Positions 18,754 through 26,492 of a DNA stretch of 35,756 bases are shown here, piece after piece (position 1 is the first letter of the stretch; every line of letters starts with the position of its first letter). Under the pieces are notes generated by a model. It saw only the letters and a program-made list of their open reading frames with translations, did no database searches and was not told where the DNA came from. Origin of the DNA: Actinomycetes bacterium (lineage in GTDB: Bacteria; Actinomycetota; Acidimicrobiia; Acidimicrobiales; Bog-793). The position numbers were made by a program, and so were the translations under genes. Where the stretch lies: contig JAJZLV010000106.1 in NCBI GenBank assembly GCA_021803215.1, forward strand, positions 4,443 through 40,198, read 5' to 3'.

Positions 18754-20094
18754 TCAAAGCGCCCGGACGGCCTTTTCCATCACCTCGAGGCCGTCGATGA
18801 GCAGCTCCTCTCCGATCACGAGGGGAGGAAGGATCCGGACGACGTTGTCGAAGGTACCGGCCTTCAGGGCGATGACCCCCTGCTCGTGGCAGCTGGCGAG
18901 CACCCGGCTGGCCGCCCTCTGGTCCGGCGTGCGCGCCTTTCGGTCGGAGACGAACTCGATCGCCGCCATGGCGCCTCTCACCCGGACGTCTCCTACGGCG
19001 GCGCACTCCTCGACCAGGGGTCGCAGCCGGGCGGAGAAGATCTCGCCGATGCGCCAGGCAGCCTGCAACAGCTCCTTCGACCTCACCTCTTCTATGGCCG
19101 CCAGGGCGGCCGCGCAACAGACCGGGTTGCCGCCGAATGTCGAGCCGAGGCCGCCGGGGTGGACCGAGTCCATCAGCTCGGCGCGCCCGGTCACCCCGCC
19201 GATCGGGAGCCCCCCGCCGAGGCCTTTCGCAGTGGTGACGATGTCGGGAACGACGCCCGAGTGCTCGATCGAGAACCACTTGCCGGTGCGGGCGAAGCCG
19301 GCCTGCACCTCGTCTGCAACGAAGACGATGCCGTTCTCCTCACAGTAGGCCGAAAGGGCCTCCAAAAAGCCCTCACCCGGCACGACCACTCCGCCCTCTC
19401 CGAGAACCGGTTCGACGACGAGGGCGGCGATGCGATCGCCGCCGATCTGGCGATCCATCATCGTGATGGCCATCTCCGCACAGGCCGGCCCGCACTCATC
19501 GTAGGAGGCACCGGCTGCGCAGCGATAGGGGTAGGAGTAGGGCAGCCGGTAGACCTCGGGAGCCAGCGGGCCGAAGGCGCGCTTGTACGGCGCCGCCTTG
19601 GCCGTGAGTGTCATCCCCATGAGGGTGCGGCCGTGAAAGGCGTGGTCGAAGGCGACGACGGCCTGGCGTCCGGTCGCAGAGCGGGCCACCTTGACGGCAT
19701 TCTCGACCGCTTCGGCTCCCGAGTTTAGAAAGAGCGAGCGGCGCTCCACCTCGCCCGGCACGAGCGAGTTGAGCTGCTCGGCGAGGGCGACGTAGCCCTC
19801 GTAGGGGGTCACCTGGAAGCAGGTGTGGGTGAAGGCGGCTGCCTGGGCGGAGACGGCCGCTGCCACGGCCGGCGCGGCCGAGCCGACGTTCAACACCGCG
19901 ATGCCGGCTCCGAGATCTATGAGGGAATTGCCGTCGACGTCGACCACCACCCCGCCGGCCGCGGCGGCAGCGAAGACCGGCATGGTGATCCCCACCCCGG
20001 CCGGCACTGCCGCCCGACGCCGCTCCATCAGCTGGCGCGAGCGCGGACCAGGCAGCTCGGTGAGTATCTCTCTTCGTTGGCGAACCTCTGCCAC
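18754..20094 (-). CDS. gabT: 4-aminobutyrate (GABA) transaminase
   Basis: Class III PLP aminotransferase converting GABA and 2-oxoglutarate to succinic semialdehyde and glutamate. The 446 residues have LFLNSGAEAVENAVKVAR (121-138), HAFHGRTLMGMTLT, VVEPVLGEGG, the cofactor-binding DEVQAGFARTG (261-271) and the PLP lysine Lys290 in TTAKGLGGGLPIGG. These match bacterial GabT closely. A Cys-containing insert (RC...DECGPACAE, residues 191-207) is noted separately. Start is GTG at 20094 with GAGG nine bases upstream. It diverges from lrp over about 157 bp that contain two candidate operators. No succinate-semialdehyde dehydrogenase of the GabD type lies beside it. Confidence 0.93.
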   Translation of the reverse strand: MAEVRQRREILTELPGPRSRQLMERRRAAVPAGVGITMPVFAAAAAGGVVVDVDGNSLIDLGAGIAVLNVGSAAPAVAAAVSAQAAAFTHTCFQVTPYEGYVALAEQLNSLVPGEVERRSLFLNSGAEAVENAVKVARSATGRQAVVAFDHAFHGRTLMGMTLTAKAAPYKRAFGPLAPEVYRLPYSYPYRCAAGASYDECGPACAEMAITMMDRQIGGDRIAALVVEPVLGEGGVVVPGEGFLEALSAYCEENGIVFVADEVQAGFARTGKWFSIEHSGVVPDIVTTAKGLGGGLPIGGVTGRAELMDSVHPGGLGSTFGGNPVCCAAALAAIEEVRSKELLQAAWRIGEIFSARLRPLVEECAAVGDVRVRGAMAAIEFVSDRKARTPDQRAASRVLASCHEQGVIALKAGTFDNVVRILPPLVIGEELLIDGLEVMEKAVRAL

Positions 20095-20110
20095 AGCGGT
20101 CGTCCTCCTC

Positions 20111-20125
20111 GGAATCGGTTGTCAC
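20111..20125 (+). promoter_or_regulatory. candidate Lrp-type operator, copy 4
   Basis: GGAATCGGTTGTCAC matches GGAWTYSNTTGWNA. It begins 31 bases, about three helical turns, before the next copy at 20142, so both face the same side of the helix. Confidence 0.45.
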
Positions 20126-20141
20126 AGAGCTTACTGACGAC

Positions 20142-20156
20142 GGATTCCATTGACAC
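20142..20156 (+). promoter_or_regulatory. candidate Lrp-type operator, copy 3
   Basis: GGATTCCATTGACAC matches the motif and overlaps the -35 TTGACA of the lrp promoter. Binding here would block transcription, consistent with negative autoregulation. Confidence 0.5.
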
Positions 20157-20178
20157 ATAGGCCAGCGGATGTGACAAT
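20150..20178 (+). promoter_or_regulatory. candidate promoter of lrp-aminotransferase operon
   Basis: TTGACA (20150-20155), 17-base spacer, GACAAT (20173-20178). TTGTCACA (20119-20126) and TGTGACAA (20170-20177) also form an exact 8-bp inverted repeat flanking it. Confidence 0.6.
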
Positions 20179-20251
20179 GAGCACCGCTTTGCCCGCGCCG
20201 CCTCCTTCTCAGCCTAGGAGCGGAGGACCGATGACGAAAGGAGGCTCTCTC

Positions 20252-20716
20252 GTGGCCATGGCGGGAAACGGCCTCCTCGACGAGGTCTCCCGACAGCTCA
20301 TAGAGGCGCTGCAGCAGGATGGCCGCCGCTCGTACGCGGCGCTCGCCCAGGACGTCGGCCTCTCCGAGGCGGCCGTCCGCCAGCGGGTGAAGAGACTGCT
20401 CGACGAGGGTGTCATGCAGATCGTGGCGGTCACCGACCCCCTCACGGTCGGCTTCTCCCGCCAGGCCATGGTCGGCATTAAGGCGGAGGGCGACGTGCGC
20501 CAGGTGGCCAAACGCCTCGCCGAGCTGCCCGAGCTCGACTACGTCGTTCTCTGCGCCGGCGAGTACGACATCTTGGTCGAGCTTGTCTGCGAAGACGACG
20601 AGCACCTGCTCAGGCTGCTCGACGAGTCGGTCCGAAAGATCGAAGGGGTGAGGGAGACCGCCACCTTCATCTACCTCCGCCTCGAGAAGCAGACCTACTC
20701 CTGGGGAACCAGGTGA
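20252..20716 (+). CDS. Lrp/AsnC-family transcriptional regulator
   Basis: Feast/famine-type DNA-binding regulator, about 154 residues. The N-terminal winged helix-turn-helix reads DEVSRQLIEALQQDGRRSYAALAQDVGLSEAAVRQRVKRLLDEGV-like across residues 9-53. The C-terminal RAM domain includes GIKAEGDVRQVAKRLAELPELDYVVLCAGEYDILVELVCEDD. Small-molecule effector is unknown; position suggests an amine or amino acid. GTG at 20252 has AAAGGAGG seven bases upstream; ATG at 20231 with GGAGG is equally possible. The stop overlaps a possible GTG start (20713) of the aminotransferase gene, so they form an operon. It is divergent from gabT, and the shared motif copies imply control of the whole cluster. Confidence 0.92.
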   Translation: MAMAGNGLLDEVSRQLIEALQQDGRRSYAALAQDVGLSEAAVRQRVKRLLDEGVMQIVAVTDPLTVGFSRQAMVGIKAEGDVRQVAKRLAELPELDYVVLCAGEYDILVELVCEDDEHLLRLLDESVRKIEGVRETATFIYLRLEKQTYSWGTR

Positions 20717-20730
20717 GACCAAAGGAAGAG

Positions 20731-22143
20731 ATGACACAGACCGAGAACGAGATCGAAGTCCAGCCGGTCGGCTCGGGCCGGGACACCGAGTCGCTCAACG
20801 CGAGCGCCCGGGAGCACCTCTGGCTCCACTTCAGCCGGATGGGCGCCTACGGCCCGGACCACGAGATACCCGTCATCGACCACGGCGAGGGCGCCTACGT
20901 CTACGACTCCCGGGGAAAGCGCTACCTCGACGGGCTGTCGGGCCTCTTCGTCGTGCAAGCTGGACACGGCCGGAGGGAGCTGGCCGAGGCGGCCCGCGCC
21001 CAGGCCGAGAAGCTCGCCTACTTCCCGCTCTGGTCCTATGCCCACCCGGCCTCGATCGAGCTCGCGGAGCGCCTCGCCGGCTACACGCCCGGATCGCTCA
21101 ACCGCGTCTTCTTCACGACCGGCGGATCGGAGGCGGTCGAGACCGCTTGGAAGCTCGCCCGGCAGTACTTCCGCTCGACGGGCCAGCCCTCGCGCTACAA
21201 GGTCATAAGCCGCTCCATCGCCTACCACGGCACCACCCTCGGGGCTCTCTCGATCACCGGCATCCCCGAGGCTCGCCAACCCTTCGAGCCACTCGTGCCC
21301 GGCTCGCGAAAGGCGATGAACACCAACCGCTACCGCTGCATCGACTGCTCGAACCTCGACGCCTGCAGCCTCCGCTGCGCCGACTCGATCGAGCAGGCCA
21401 TCGAGTTCGAAGGACCCGAGACCGTGGCCGCCGTCTACGTCGAGCCGGTGCAGAACTCCGGCGGCTGCTTCCCGCCGCCCGAGGGCTACTTAGAGCGGGT
21501 CCGTGAGATCTGCGATCGCCACGGCGTGCTAATGGTCTCCGACGAGGTCATCTGCGCCTTCGGCCGGCTCGGTGAGATGTTCGCCTGCAACCGCTATGGC
21601 TACGTGCCCGACATCATCACCTGCGCCAAGGGGATGACCTCCGGCTACTCGCCGATCGGCGCCATGATCGCCCGTGACGAGCTGATGGAGCCCTTCTTGG
21701 AGGGGAGCCGCAGCTTCGCCCATGGCATCACCTTCGGCGGCCACCCCGTCTCCTCGGCAGTCGCCCTCGCCAACCTGGACATCTTCGAGCGTGAGGGGTT
21801 GAACGAGCACGTGAAGAAGAACGAGGCGGCCTTCCGCTCGACGCTCGAGAGTCTGAACGAGCTCCCGATCGTCGGCGAGGTGCGCGGGGCCGGCTACTTC
21901 TACGGCATCGAGCTCGTGCGGGACAAGAGCAGGAGGGAGACCTTCTCGGACGAGGAGGCCGAGTTCCTCCTGCGCGGCTTCCTCTCCCCCGCCCTTTTCG
22001 ATGCCGGCCTCATCTGCCGGGCCGACGACCGGGGCGACCCCGTGATCCAGCTGGCCCCACCGCTCGTCTGCGAACAGCAGCAGTTCGACGAGATCGAGTC
22101 GATCCTGCGCGACGTCCTGCAGCAGGCCTGGGCGAAGATCTGA
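20731..22143 (+). CDS. class III aminotransferase, putrescine/omega-amino-acid type
   Basis: PLP enzyme of the SpuC / beta-alanine-pyruvate transaminase branch, 470 residues. Motifs include YLDGLSGLFVVQAGHGRREL, FFTTGGSEAVETAWKLARQY (127-146), RSIAYHGTTLGALS, VYVEPVQNSGG, DEVICAFGRLG (271-281) and PLP lysine Lys300 in TCAKGMTSGYSPIG. Four cysteines cluster at 203, 206, 212 and 216 (YRCIDCSNLDACSLRC). Putrescine to 4-aminobutanal, or beta-alanine to malonate semialdehyde, would each feed a dehydrogenase encoded in this cluster. ATG at 20731 follows AAGGA; GTG at 20713, overlapping the lrp stop, is the alternative. Confidence 0.88.
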   Translation: MTQTENEIEVQPVGSGRDTESLNASAREHLWLHFSRMGAYGPDHEIPVIDHGEGAYVYDSRGKRYLDGLSGLFVVQAGHGRRELAEAARAQAEKLAYFPLWSYAHPASIELAERLAGYTPGSLNRVFFTTGGSEAVETAWKLARQYFRSTGQPSRYKVISRSIAYHGTTLGALSITGIPEARQPFEPLVPGSRKAMNTNRYRCIDCSNLDACSLRCADSIEQAIEFEGPETVAAVYVEPVQNSGGCFPPPEGYLERVREICDRHGVLMVSDEVICAFGRLGEMFACNRYGYVPDIITCAKGMTSGYSPIGAMIARDELMEPFLEGSRSFAHGITFGGHPVSSAVALANLDIFEREGLNEHVKKNEAAFRSTLESLNELPIVGEVRGAGYFYGIELVRDKSRRETFSDEEAEFLLRGFLSPALFDAGLICRADDRGDPVIQLAPPLVCEQQQFDEIESILRDVLQQAWAKI

Positions 22144-22166
22144 ACGAGGGAGCGAGCGGCCCCGGC

Positions 22167-22172
22167 TAGAAC
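22167..22172 (+). promoter_or_regulatory. candidate -10 of a leaderless oxidoreductase transcript
   Basis: TAGAAC with exactly six bases to the GTG at 22179 and no Shine-Dalgarno. Confidence 0.4.
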
Positions 22173-22178
22173 GTCTCC

Positions 22179-23051
22179 GTGCGACTAGGACTACACCTCC
22201 CCAACTTCACCTTCCCCGACGGTCCCGCCTACCTCGCACGGGACCTCGCCGTGATTGCCCGCACGGCCGAGGAGGTCGGCTTCGATCGGGTCTCTGTGAT
22301 GGACCACCTTTGGCAGATCCACATGGTCGGCCCCCGCGAGAACGAGATGCTCGAGGCCTACACCACCCTCGGATACCTGGCAGCCCGAACGGAGCGGGTC
22401 CGCCTCCTGACCCTCGTAACCGGGGCGGTCTACCGGGCACCTGGCCTGCTGGCGAAGGCGGTCACCACCCTCGACATTCTCTCAGGTGGGCGGGCGATGC
22501 TCGGGATCGGAGCCGCCTGGAACCAAGAGGAGGCGACCGGGCTCGGACTCGATTTCCCGCCGACGGCCGAGCGCTTCGAACGGCTCGAAGAGACGCTGCA
22601 GATCTGCCGGCGGATGTTCGACGGCGAGGACGGTCCCTACGAGGGCACCCACTACCGGCTCGGCCGCACCCTCAACTCCCCCCGCCCGCTCAACGGGCGG
22701 CGACTGCCGATCCTCATCGGCGGGTCGGGCGAGCGGAAGACTCTACGCCTGGTCGCCAAGTACGCCGATGCCTGCAACATCTTCAACTCCCCCGACGTGG
22801 CCCACAAGCTCGAAGTGCTGCGGAAGCACTGCGACGAGGTGGGGCGGGACTACGACGAGATCGAAAAGACCGTGCTTTTCAACTTCGACGTCGGCCCCAA
22901 CGGAGAGAACGCCGCCCAGATCGCCGGGCGCCTGGGAGAGCTCGCGGCCCTCGGCTTCAGTGTCGCCCACGGGTCGGTGGCAGAGGTCGCCACCATTCAC
23001 CCACTCGAGATTCTCGGAACAGAGGTCCTGCCCGAGATCGCCGAGCTCTAG
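22179..23051 (+). CDS. luciferase-like (LLM class) oxidoreductase, probably F420-dependent
   Basis: 290-residue TIM-barrel of the bacterial luciferase-like superfamily. Visible are VIARTAEEVGFDRVSVMDHL, AARTERVRLLTLVTGAVYRAPGLLAKAVTTLD, LSGGRAMLGIGAAWNQEEATGLGLDFPP and PRPLNGRRLPILIGGSGERKTLRLVAKYADACN, which together are the normal layout of F420-dependent LLM proteins. Flavin use cannot be excluded from sequence. The substrate is unknown. GTG at 22179 gives the canonical N terminus and is probably leaderless, so it is likely transcribed separately from the aminotransferase gene 35 bases upstream. Confidence 0.88.
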   Translation: MRLGLHLPNFTFPDGPAYLARDLAVIARTAEEVGFDRVSVMDHLWQIHMVGPRENEMLEAYTTLGYLAARTERVRLLTLVTGAVYRAPGLLAKAVTTLDILSGGRAMLGIGAAWNQEEATGLGLDFPPTAERFERLEETLQICRRMFDGEDGPYEGTHYRLGRTLNSPRPLNGRRLPILIGGSGERKTLRLVAKYADACNIFNSPDVAHKLEVLRKHCDEVGRDYDEIEKTVLFNFDVGPNGENAAQIAGRLGELAALGFSVAHGSVAEVATIHPLEILGTEVLPEIAEL

Positions 23052-23156
23052 GCGGCGCCGCTCCGCTCGCCCGGCCGCGGCGAGCTGCAGCCGGCTCTTG
23101 GAAGGCAGGCCGTCTGAACTACGCCAGAGCCATCACGGTCGGCAAGCGAAGCTGGA

Positions 23157-23162
23157 TAGGGT
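23157..23162 (+). promoter_or_regulatory. candidate -10 of leaderless glutathione peroxidase transcript
   Basis: TAGGGT with six bases to the ATG at 23169, and no Shine-Dalgarno. Confidence 0.4.
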
Positions 23163-23168
23163 CGGGGC

Positions 23169-23654
23169 ATGTCCATCTACGACACACCGATCGCCTCGCT
23201 TGATGGCGAGCCACTCGACCTGCACCAGTTCGAAGGAAAGAGCCTCCTCGTCGTGAACGTCGCCTCCAAGTGCGGCCTCACCCCCCAATACGAAGGCCTC
23301 GAGCGCTTGCAGGAGAGATACGCCGGACGGGGCTTCTCGGTTCTCGGAGTGCCCTGCAACCAGTTCGGCGAGCAGGAGCCGGGCTCCCCCGAGGAGATAA
23401 GGACCTTCTGCTCGACCAACTATGGCGTCACGTTCCCGATGACCGAGAAGGTCGAGGTGAACGGGGACGGCCGCCACCAGCTCTACGAGCAGCTCACGAA
23501 GACACCCGACGGCGAAGGCAAGGCCGGGGACATCACCTGGAACTTCGAGAAGTTCCTCATCGCCCCCGACGCCAGCATCACCCGCTTCCGACCGATGGTC
23601 GAGCCCGAGTCGGCCGAGGTCGTGGGCGCCATCGAGGCGAGCCTGCCGGGCTGA
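23169..23654 (+). CDS. glutathione peroxidase-family thiol peroxidase
   Basis: 161-residue Gpx/BtuE-type peroxidase reducing peroxides in the cytoplasm. The peroxidatic Cys35 is in NVASKCGLTPQY, Gln65 in VPCNQFGEQE, and Trp124/Asn125 in TWNFEKFLI, completing the catalytic tetrad. Cys81 (RTFCSTNYGVTFP) is placed like the resolving cysteine of thioredoxin-dependent two-cysteine Gpx proteins; since actinobacteria generally lack glutathione, thioredoxin is the likelier reductant. ArfB follows two bases after its stop. Confidence 0.93.
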   Translation: MSIYDTPIASLDGEPLDLHQFEGKSLLVVNVASKCGLTPQYEGLERLQERYAGRGFSVLGVPCNQFGEQEPGSPEEIRTFCSTNYGVTFPMTEKVEVNGDGRHQLYEQLTKTPDGEGKAGDITWNFEKFLIAPDASITRFRPMVEPESAEVVGAIEASLPG

Positions 23655-23656
23655 CA

Positions 23657-24076
23657 GTGGTCCGTCGGGCACCTGCGGACATAACCACCAAGCGGGGTAT
23701 CGTCGTACCGGCCCGCGCCCTCAGCTGGCACTTCTCGCGCTCGGGTGGCCCAGGAGGCCAGCATGCCAACACGAGCGACACGCGGGTCGAACTCGTGTGC
23801 TCGACGGGCCTTCTGGCGGGAGACAGCCAGCTGCTACAAGGGGTCCGCGAGCGCCTCGGCACCAAGACGAGGGTGGTCGCCTCGGCCGAGCGCTCTCAGG
23901 CCGCCAATCGTCAACTCGCTCTCGAGCGGCTCGTCAAACGCCTCGACGCCGCCGCCCGGCGACCGAGACCCCGCCACCCGACCCGTCCGACGAGGTCCTC
24001 GATGGAGGCCCGGCTCGAATCCAAGCACCTCCAATCCCGCCGAAAGCAGGCCCGCCGCCCGCCTGACGAGGAGTAG
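23657..24076 (+). CDS. arfB: alternative ribosome-rescue factor ArfB (YaeJ-type peptidyl-tRNA hydrolase)
   Basis: 139-residue release-factor domain protein that hydrolyses peptidyl-tRNA on stalled ribosomes. The catalytic GGQ is at 33-35 inside SRSGGPGGQHANTSDTRVEL. The central VVASAERSQAANRQLALERL segment is the normal class I release-factor fold. The C-terminal third is strongly basic (KHLQSRRKQARRP), as in ArfB, where this tail enters the empty mRNA channel; a codon-recognition domain is absent. Start GTG at 23657 is two bases after the peroxidase stop, which suggests coupled translation. The open frame reaches upstream to 23270, but that part is a shadow of the peroxidase gene. Confidence 0.9.
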   Translation: MVRRAPADITTKRGIVVPARALSWHFSRSGGPGGQHANTSDTRVELVCSTGLLAGDSQLLQGVRERLGTKTRVVASAERSQAANRQLALERLVKRLDAAARRPRPRHPTRPTRSSMEARLESKHLQSRRKQARRPPDEE

Positions 24077-24164
24077 CTCCACTCGAGCAGTCATCGGAGC
24101 GGGGGCAAGTGGGTATGTCGCCCGGAGCAGCCATTTCCGAGAGCGAGCCGAAAGAAGATGGCCG

Positions 24165-25730
24165 GTGGAGCCTGAACAGAACGACAGGCAGCTGCGAGCG
24201 GGGCAGCTGCTGGCCGGCAGGTACCGAATCGAGGAGCTGATCGGGCAGGGTGGCATGGCCGAGGTCTACAGAGGACGCGACGAACGCCTCGCCCGTCCAG
24301 TCGCCCTCAAGGTGCTGCGTCCCCGCTTCGCCCACGACCCGGAACTGCGCCAGCGCTTCGAGGAGGAGGCCAAAGCGGCAGCCCACGTCTCGAGCCCCCG
24401 AGTTGTGGCCGTCTACGACGCCGGCGAGGACGACTCGAAGTCGTTCATAGTGATGGAGCTCGTTGCCGGCGAGACTCTCCACGAGATCATCTCGCGCGGC
24501 CCGCTCTCGTCGGCGGCCGCCCGCTCGATCGGAGCCCAGGTGCTGGCCGCTTTGTCGGCGGCTCACGCGAAGGGCGTACTTCATCGCGACATAAAGCCCG
24601 CCAACATCCTCATCACCTCGGAAGGGGCAGTGAAGGTAGCTGACTTCGGGATAGCGAAGGCGATCCACCCCTCGCCCGGCTCGGAGCAGCACACGATGGA
24701 CGTGATACTCGGAACTCCCTCCTACCTCGCTCCAGAGCGCGCCCAGGGCTTGCCTGCCACGGTGGCCTCCGACCTCTGGTCCGTGGGCGTCCTCCTTTAC
24801 GAGTCGCTCACCGGTGCGAAGCCCTTCCAGGGCGAGAACGCGGTCGCGGTCTCGCTGGCAGCCAGCCAGGGCCGCTATCTACCCCTCACCGAGCTGCGCC
24901 CCGACCTCGACCCGAACCTGGCCGCGGTCGTCTCCCGGGCCCTCTCGCCCGTTCCTGCCGACAGGTTCGCCTCGGCCGACGAGATGGAACGAGCGCTCGG
25001 TCCAGCACCTCCCGGCGCGGCCGCTGCTGTCCTGCTCGACGACACCGCAGCCGCCGCGAGCGCGACGGGTCCGACCACCGTGAACCAAGGGCGCTCTGGC
25101 GAGGCCACCCCGCTCCTCGCACCGATGGGCGGCGCTATAGCCGCTCCACTCGTCGACGAGGCCCTCGTCGGCGGGCCAGTGGCTGAGTCGCCACTCGATC
25201 CGGCCAGGGTCGGCGCCGTAACGGCCGGGCACGAAAGCAGCCGCACAGGCACCGCGGTGCTGGCTGGCGCCGCTCTGGCTCTCGTTCTCAGCGGCCTCGC
25301 CGTCGCTCTCCTCGCCTCGCCGAGAGGCTCTCACTCCAAGCCTGCCTCGGGCAGAGTCGGTGGCGCGCCGACGACCACGAACCCCACCGAAGGCCCGTCA
25401 CAGCAGCCACCAGGCGATCGCCGGTGCCGCGACGACCACGACGACCGCACCGAAGGCCCGTCACACCCCGGCCAGCACCACGACGACGACCACGACCAAA
25501 CCGTCGGCCCCTCCCACAACCACGACATCGACAACATCCACCACGACATCGACAACATCCACCACCACGACATCGACAACATCCACCACGACATCGACGA
25601 CGACCACGACGACCACCACTGCTCCGAAGGCGGCGGCCAAAAGCTCGTAGCTAGGCGGCGAACCCTCCGAGGCAGGTCGTCTCCCAAACAGCTCAAGTGG
25701 CCGACCGCTTTCGACGATAACTACAGATGA
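24165..25730 (+). CDS. membrane Ser/Thr protein kinase (PknB type) with frameshifted extracellular tail
   Basis: Hanks-type kinase. Residues about 20-278 hold the kinase domain: Gly-loop GQGGMAEVYRG (27-37), Lys49 in VALKVL, HRDIKPANIL (140-149) with Asp142, DFG (160-162), GTPSYLAPER (183-192) and SDLWSVGVLLYE. A linker leads to one membrane segment at about 363-385, so the tail is outside; no PASTA repeats are seen. Read straight through, the tail becomes Asp/His-rich and ends at 25730. In the +1 frame it would be Thr-rich (TTTTTAPKA, TSTTSTTT) and end at TAG 25648-25650, as actinobacterial kinase tails usually look. The two forms diverge at a 2-base lesion near 25381-25389. GTG at 24165 is chosen because homology begins just after it; the Shine-Dalgarno is weak. 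Confidence 0.88.
   Translation: MEPEQNDRQLRAGQLLAGRYRIEELIGQGGMAEVYRGRDERLARPVALKVLRPRFAHDPELRQRFEEEAKAAAHVSSPRVVAVYDAGEDDSKSFIVMELVAGETLHEIISRGPLSSAAARSIGAQVLAALSAAHAKGVLHRDIKPANILITSEGAVKVADFGIAKAIHPSPGSEQHTMDVILGTPSYLAPERAQGLPATVASDLWSVGVLLYESLTGAKPFQGENAVAVSLAASQGRYLPLTELRPDLDPNLAAVVSRALSPVPADRFASADEMERALGPAPPGAAAAVLLDDTAAAASATGPTTVNQGRSGEATPLLAPMGGAIAAPLVDEALVGGPVAESPLDPARVGAVTAGHESSRTGTAVLAGAALALVLSGLAVALLASPRGSHSKPASGRVGGAPTTTNPTEGPSQQPPGDRRCRDDHDDRTEGPSHPGQHHDDDHDQTVGPSHNHDIDNIHHDIDNIHHHDIDNIHHDIDDDHDDHHCSEGGGQKLVARRRTLRGRSSPKQLKWPTAFDDNYR
25386..25465 (+). repeat. two direct copies of a 17-bp repeat inside the kinase tail
   Basis: ACCGAAGGCCCGTCACA occurs at 25386-25402 and 25449-25465. 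Both are preceded by GACGACCACGA, but the distance between these elements is 5 bases in the first copy and 7 in the second. This difference identifies the likely frameshift. Confidence 0.8.
25521..25601 (+). repeat. 18-bp tandem-like repeats encoding the low-complexity kinase tail
   Basis: CACGACATCGACAACATC occurs exactly at 25521-25538, 25542-25559 and 25566-25583, with a partial fourth copy at 25587-25601. In the +1 frame it encodes Thr/Ser only; in the kinase frame it gives HDIDNI. Such repeats are prone to slippage. Confidence 0.85.
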
Positions 25731-26486
25731 CGGATGGGGGCAGTCGAACGACCCGAGGTCCTGCAGCAGACCTCGGGTCGCTCGCTGCCTACCGTCACCG
25801 GGAGCGCGGGCCCGCTCCTCAGCGGTTGCATGCCACTCGACCTCGCCGGCTGCCTCAGCCGTGCCGCCCTCCTCGCCTTCGAAGTCCTCGGCTTCTCCCT
25901 GCTCGACGGGGCCCCGCTGGCGCGATGGTTCGGTCCGCTCGTACATGAACGCCATCGAGCACCACGACCTGCCACCTGCGGGACCTTTGACCCAGCCCCG
26001 GCCGCCAGCGTGATCTCGGCCCTCTTGGCCTGCTGGGCTCTCGGGTAGCCCGGGGCCTTCGGAGAGCCCTGACATGCGGGGGCGACAGCACAGGCTCGGG
26101 GTCGTGGTCGTCCCGCCCAGCGCTCGGCTTGAGAGCAGGGCCGAGCGAGCCTCATGAGCATCTGCGGGGCAATCGGCAAGGCGGTTCTCGTTGCCACCGC
26201 AAGGCTGCGGCAACGGTGAGGGGTTGAGCATCCAGGCTGGCCACGGGCTCTCGAGGGCGCTGGCAGCCCGCGCTGTCCCCTCCGGGCTCCTCGGGTGGAT
26301 CACAAGTCAACAGGGCCGGCACGTCGACTTCTTCGCCGCCCGGGCCCGCCGGAGTGCCGGCGCAGCGGGCCCCGCGTGACCAACGGGTCAGATCCGGTCA
26401 CATGTCGCCAGAAGAGCCTCCTTTTCTGACCGCAGGCCTGCTCGGCGACCAGGCCGCGGATTGCCCACTTTCGGCCTGCTCGCCCC
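25731..26486. other. gene-poor interval after the kinase gene
   Basis: About 750 bp in which no frame shows a recognisable family or clear start signal. Open frames occur on both strands with Arg/Pro/Gly-rich, shadow-like composition. It contains two hairpins, at 25749-25780 and 26190-26214 (GTTGCC/GGCAAC arms). Confidence 0.55.
25749..25780. terminator. 12-bp perfect hairpin downstream of the kinase gene
   Basis: CGACCCGAGGTC and GACCTCGGGTCG pair perfectly around an 8-base loop, 19 bases after the TGA in the kinase frame and about 100 bases after the Thr-frame stop. No T-run follows, as is common for actinobacterial terminators. Confidence 0.5.
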
Positions 26487-26492
26487 TATACT
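26487..26492 (+). promoter_or_regulatory. candidate -10 upstream of the GtrA-family gene
   Basis: TATACT, one mismatch from consensus, in otherwise GC-rich sequence. It would give a leader of about 90 bases before ATG 26590. The -35 is unclear. Confidence 0.35.

Noticed and set aside
25521-25601. Possible CRISPR array (18-bp repeats with short spacing)
   Set aside because: The intervals are only 3-6 bases, far too short for spacers, and the repeats lie inside a coding tail.
25440-25730. Asp/His-rich tail as a genuine metal-binding domain of the kinase
   Set aside because: The same DNA reads as Thr/Ser repeats in the +1 frame, and a 2-base length difference between repeat copies explains the change. 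An out-of-frame origin is simpler.
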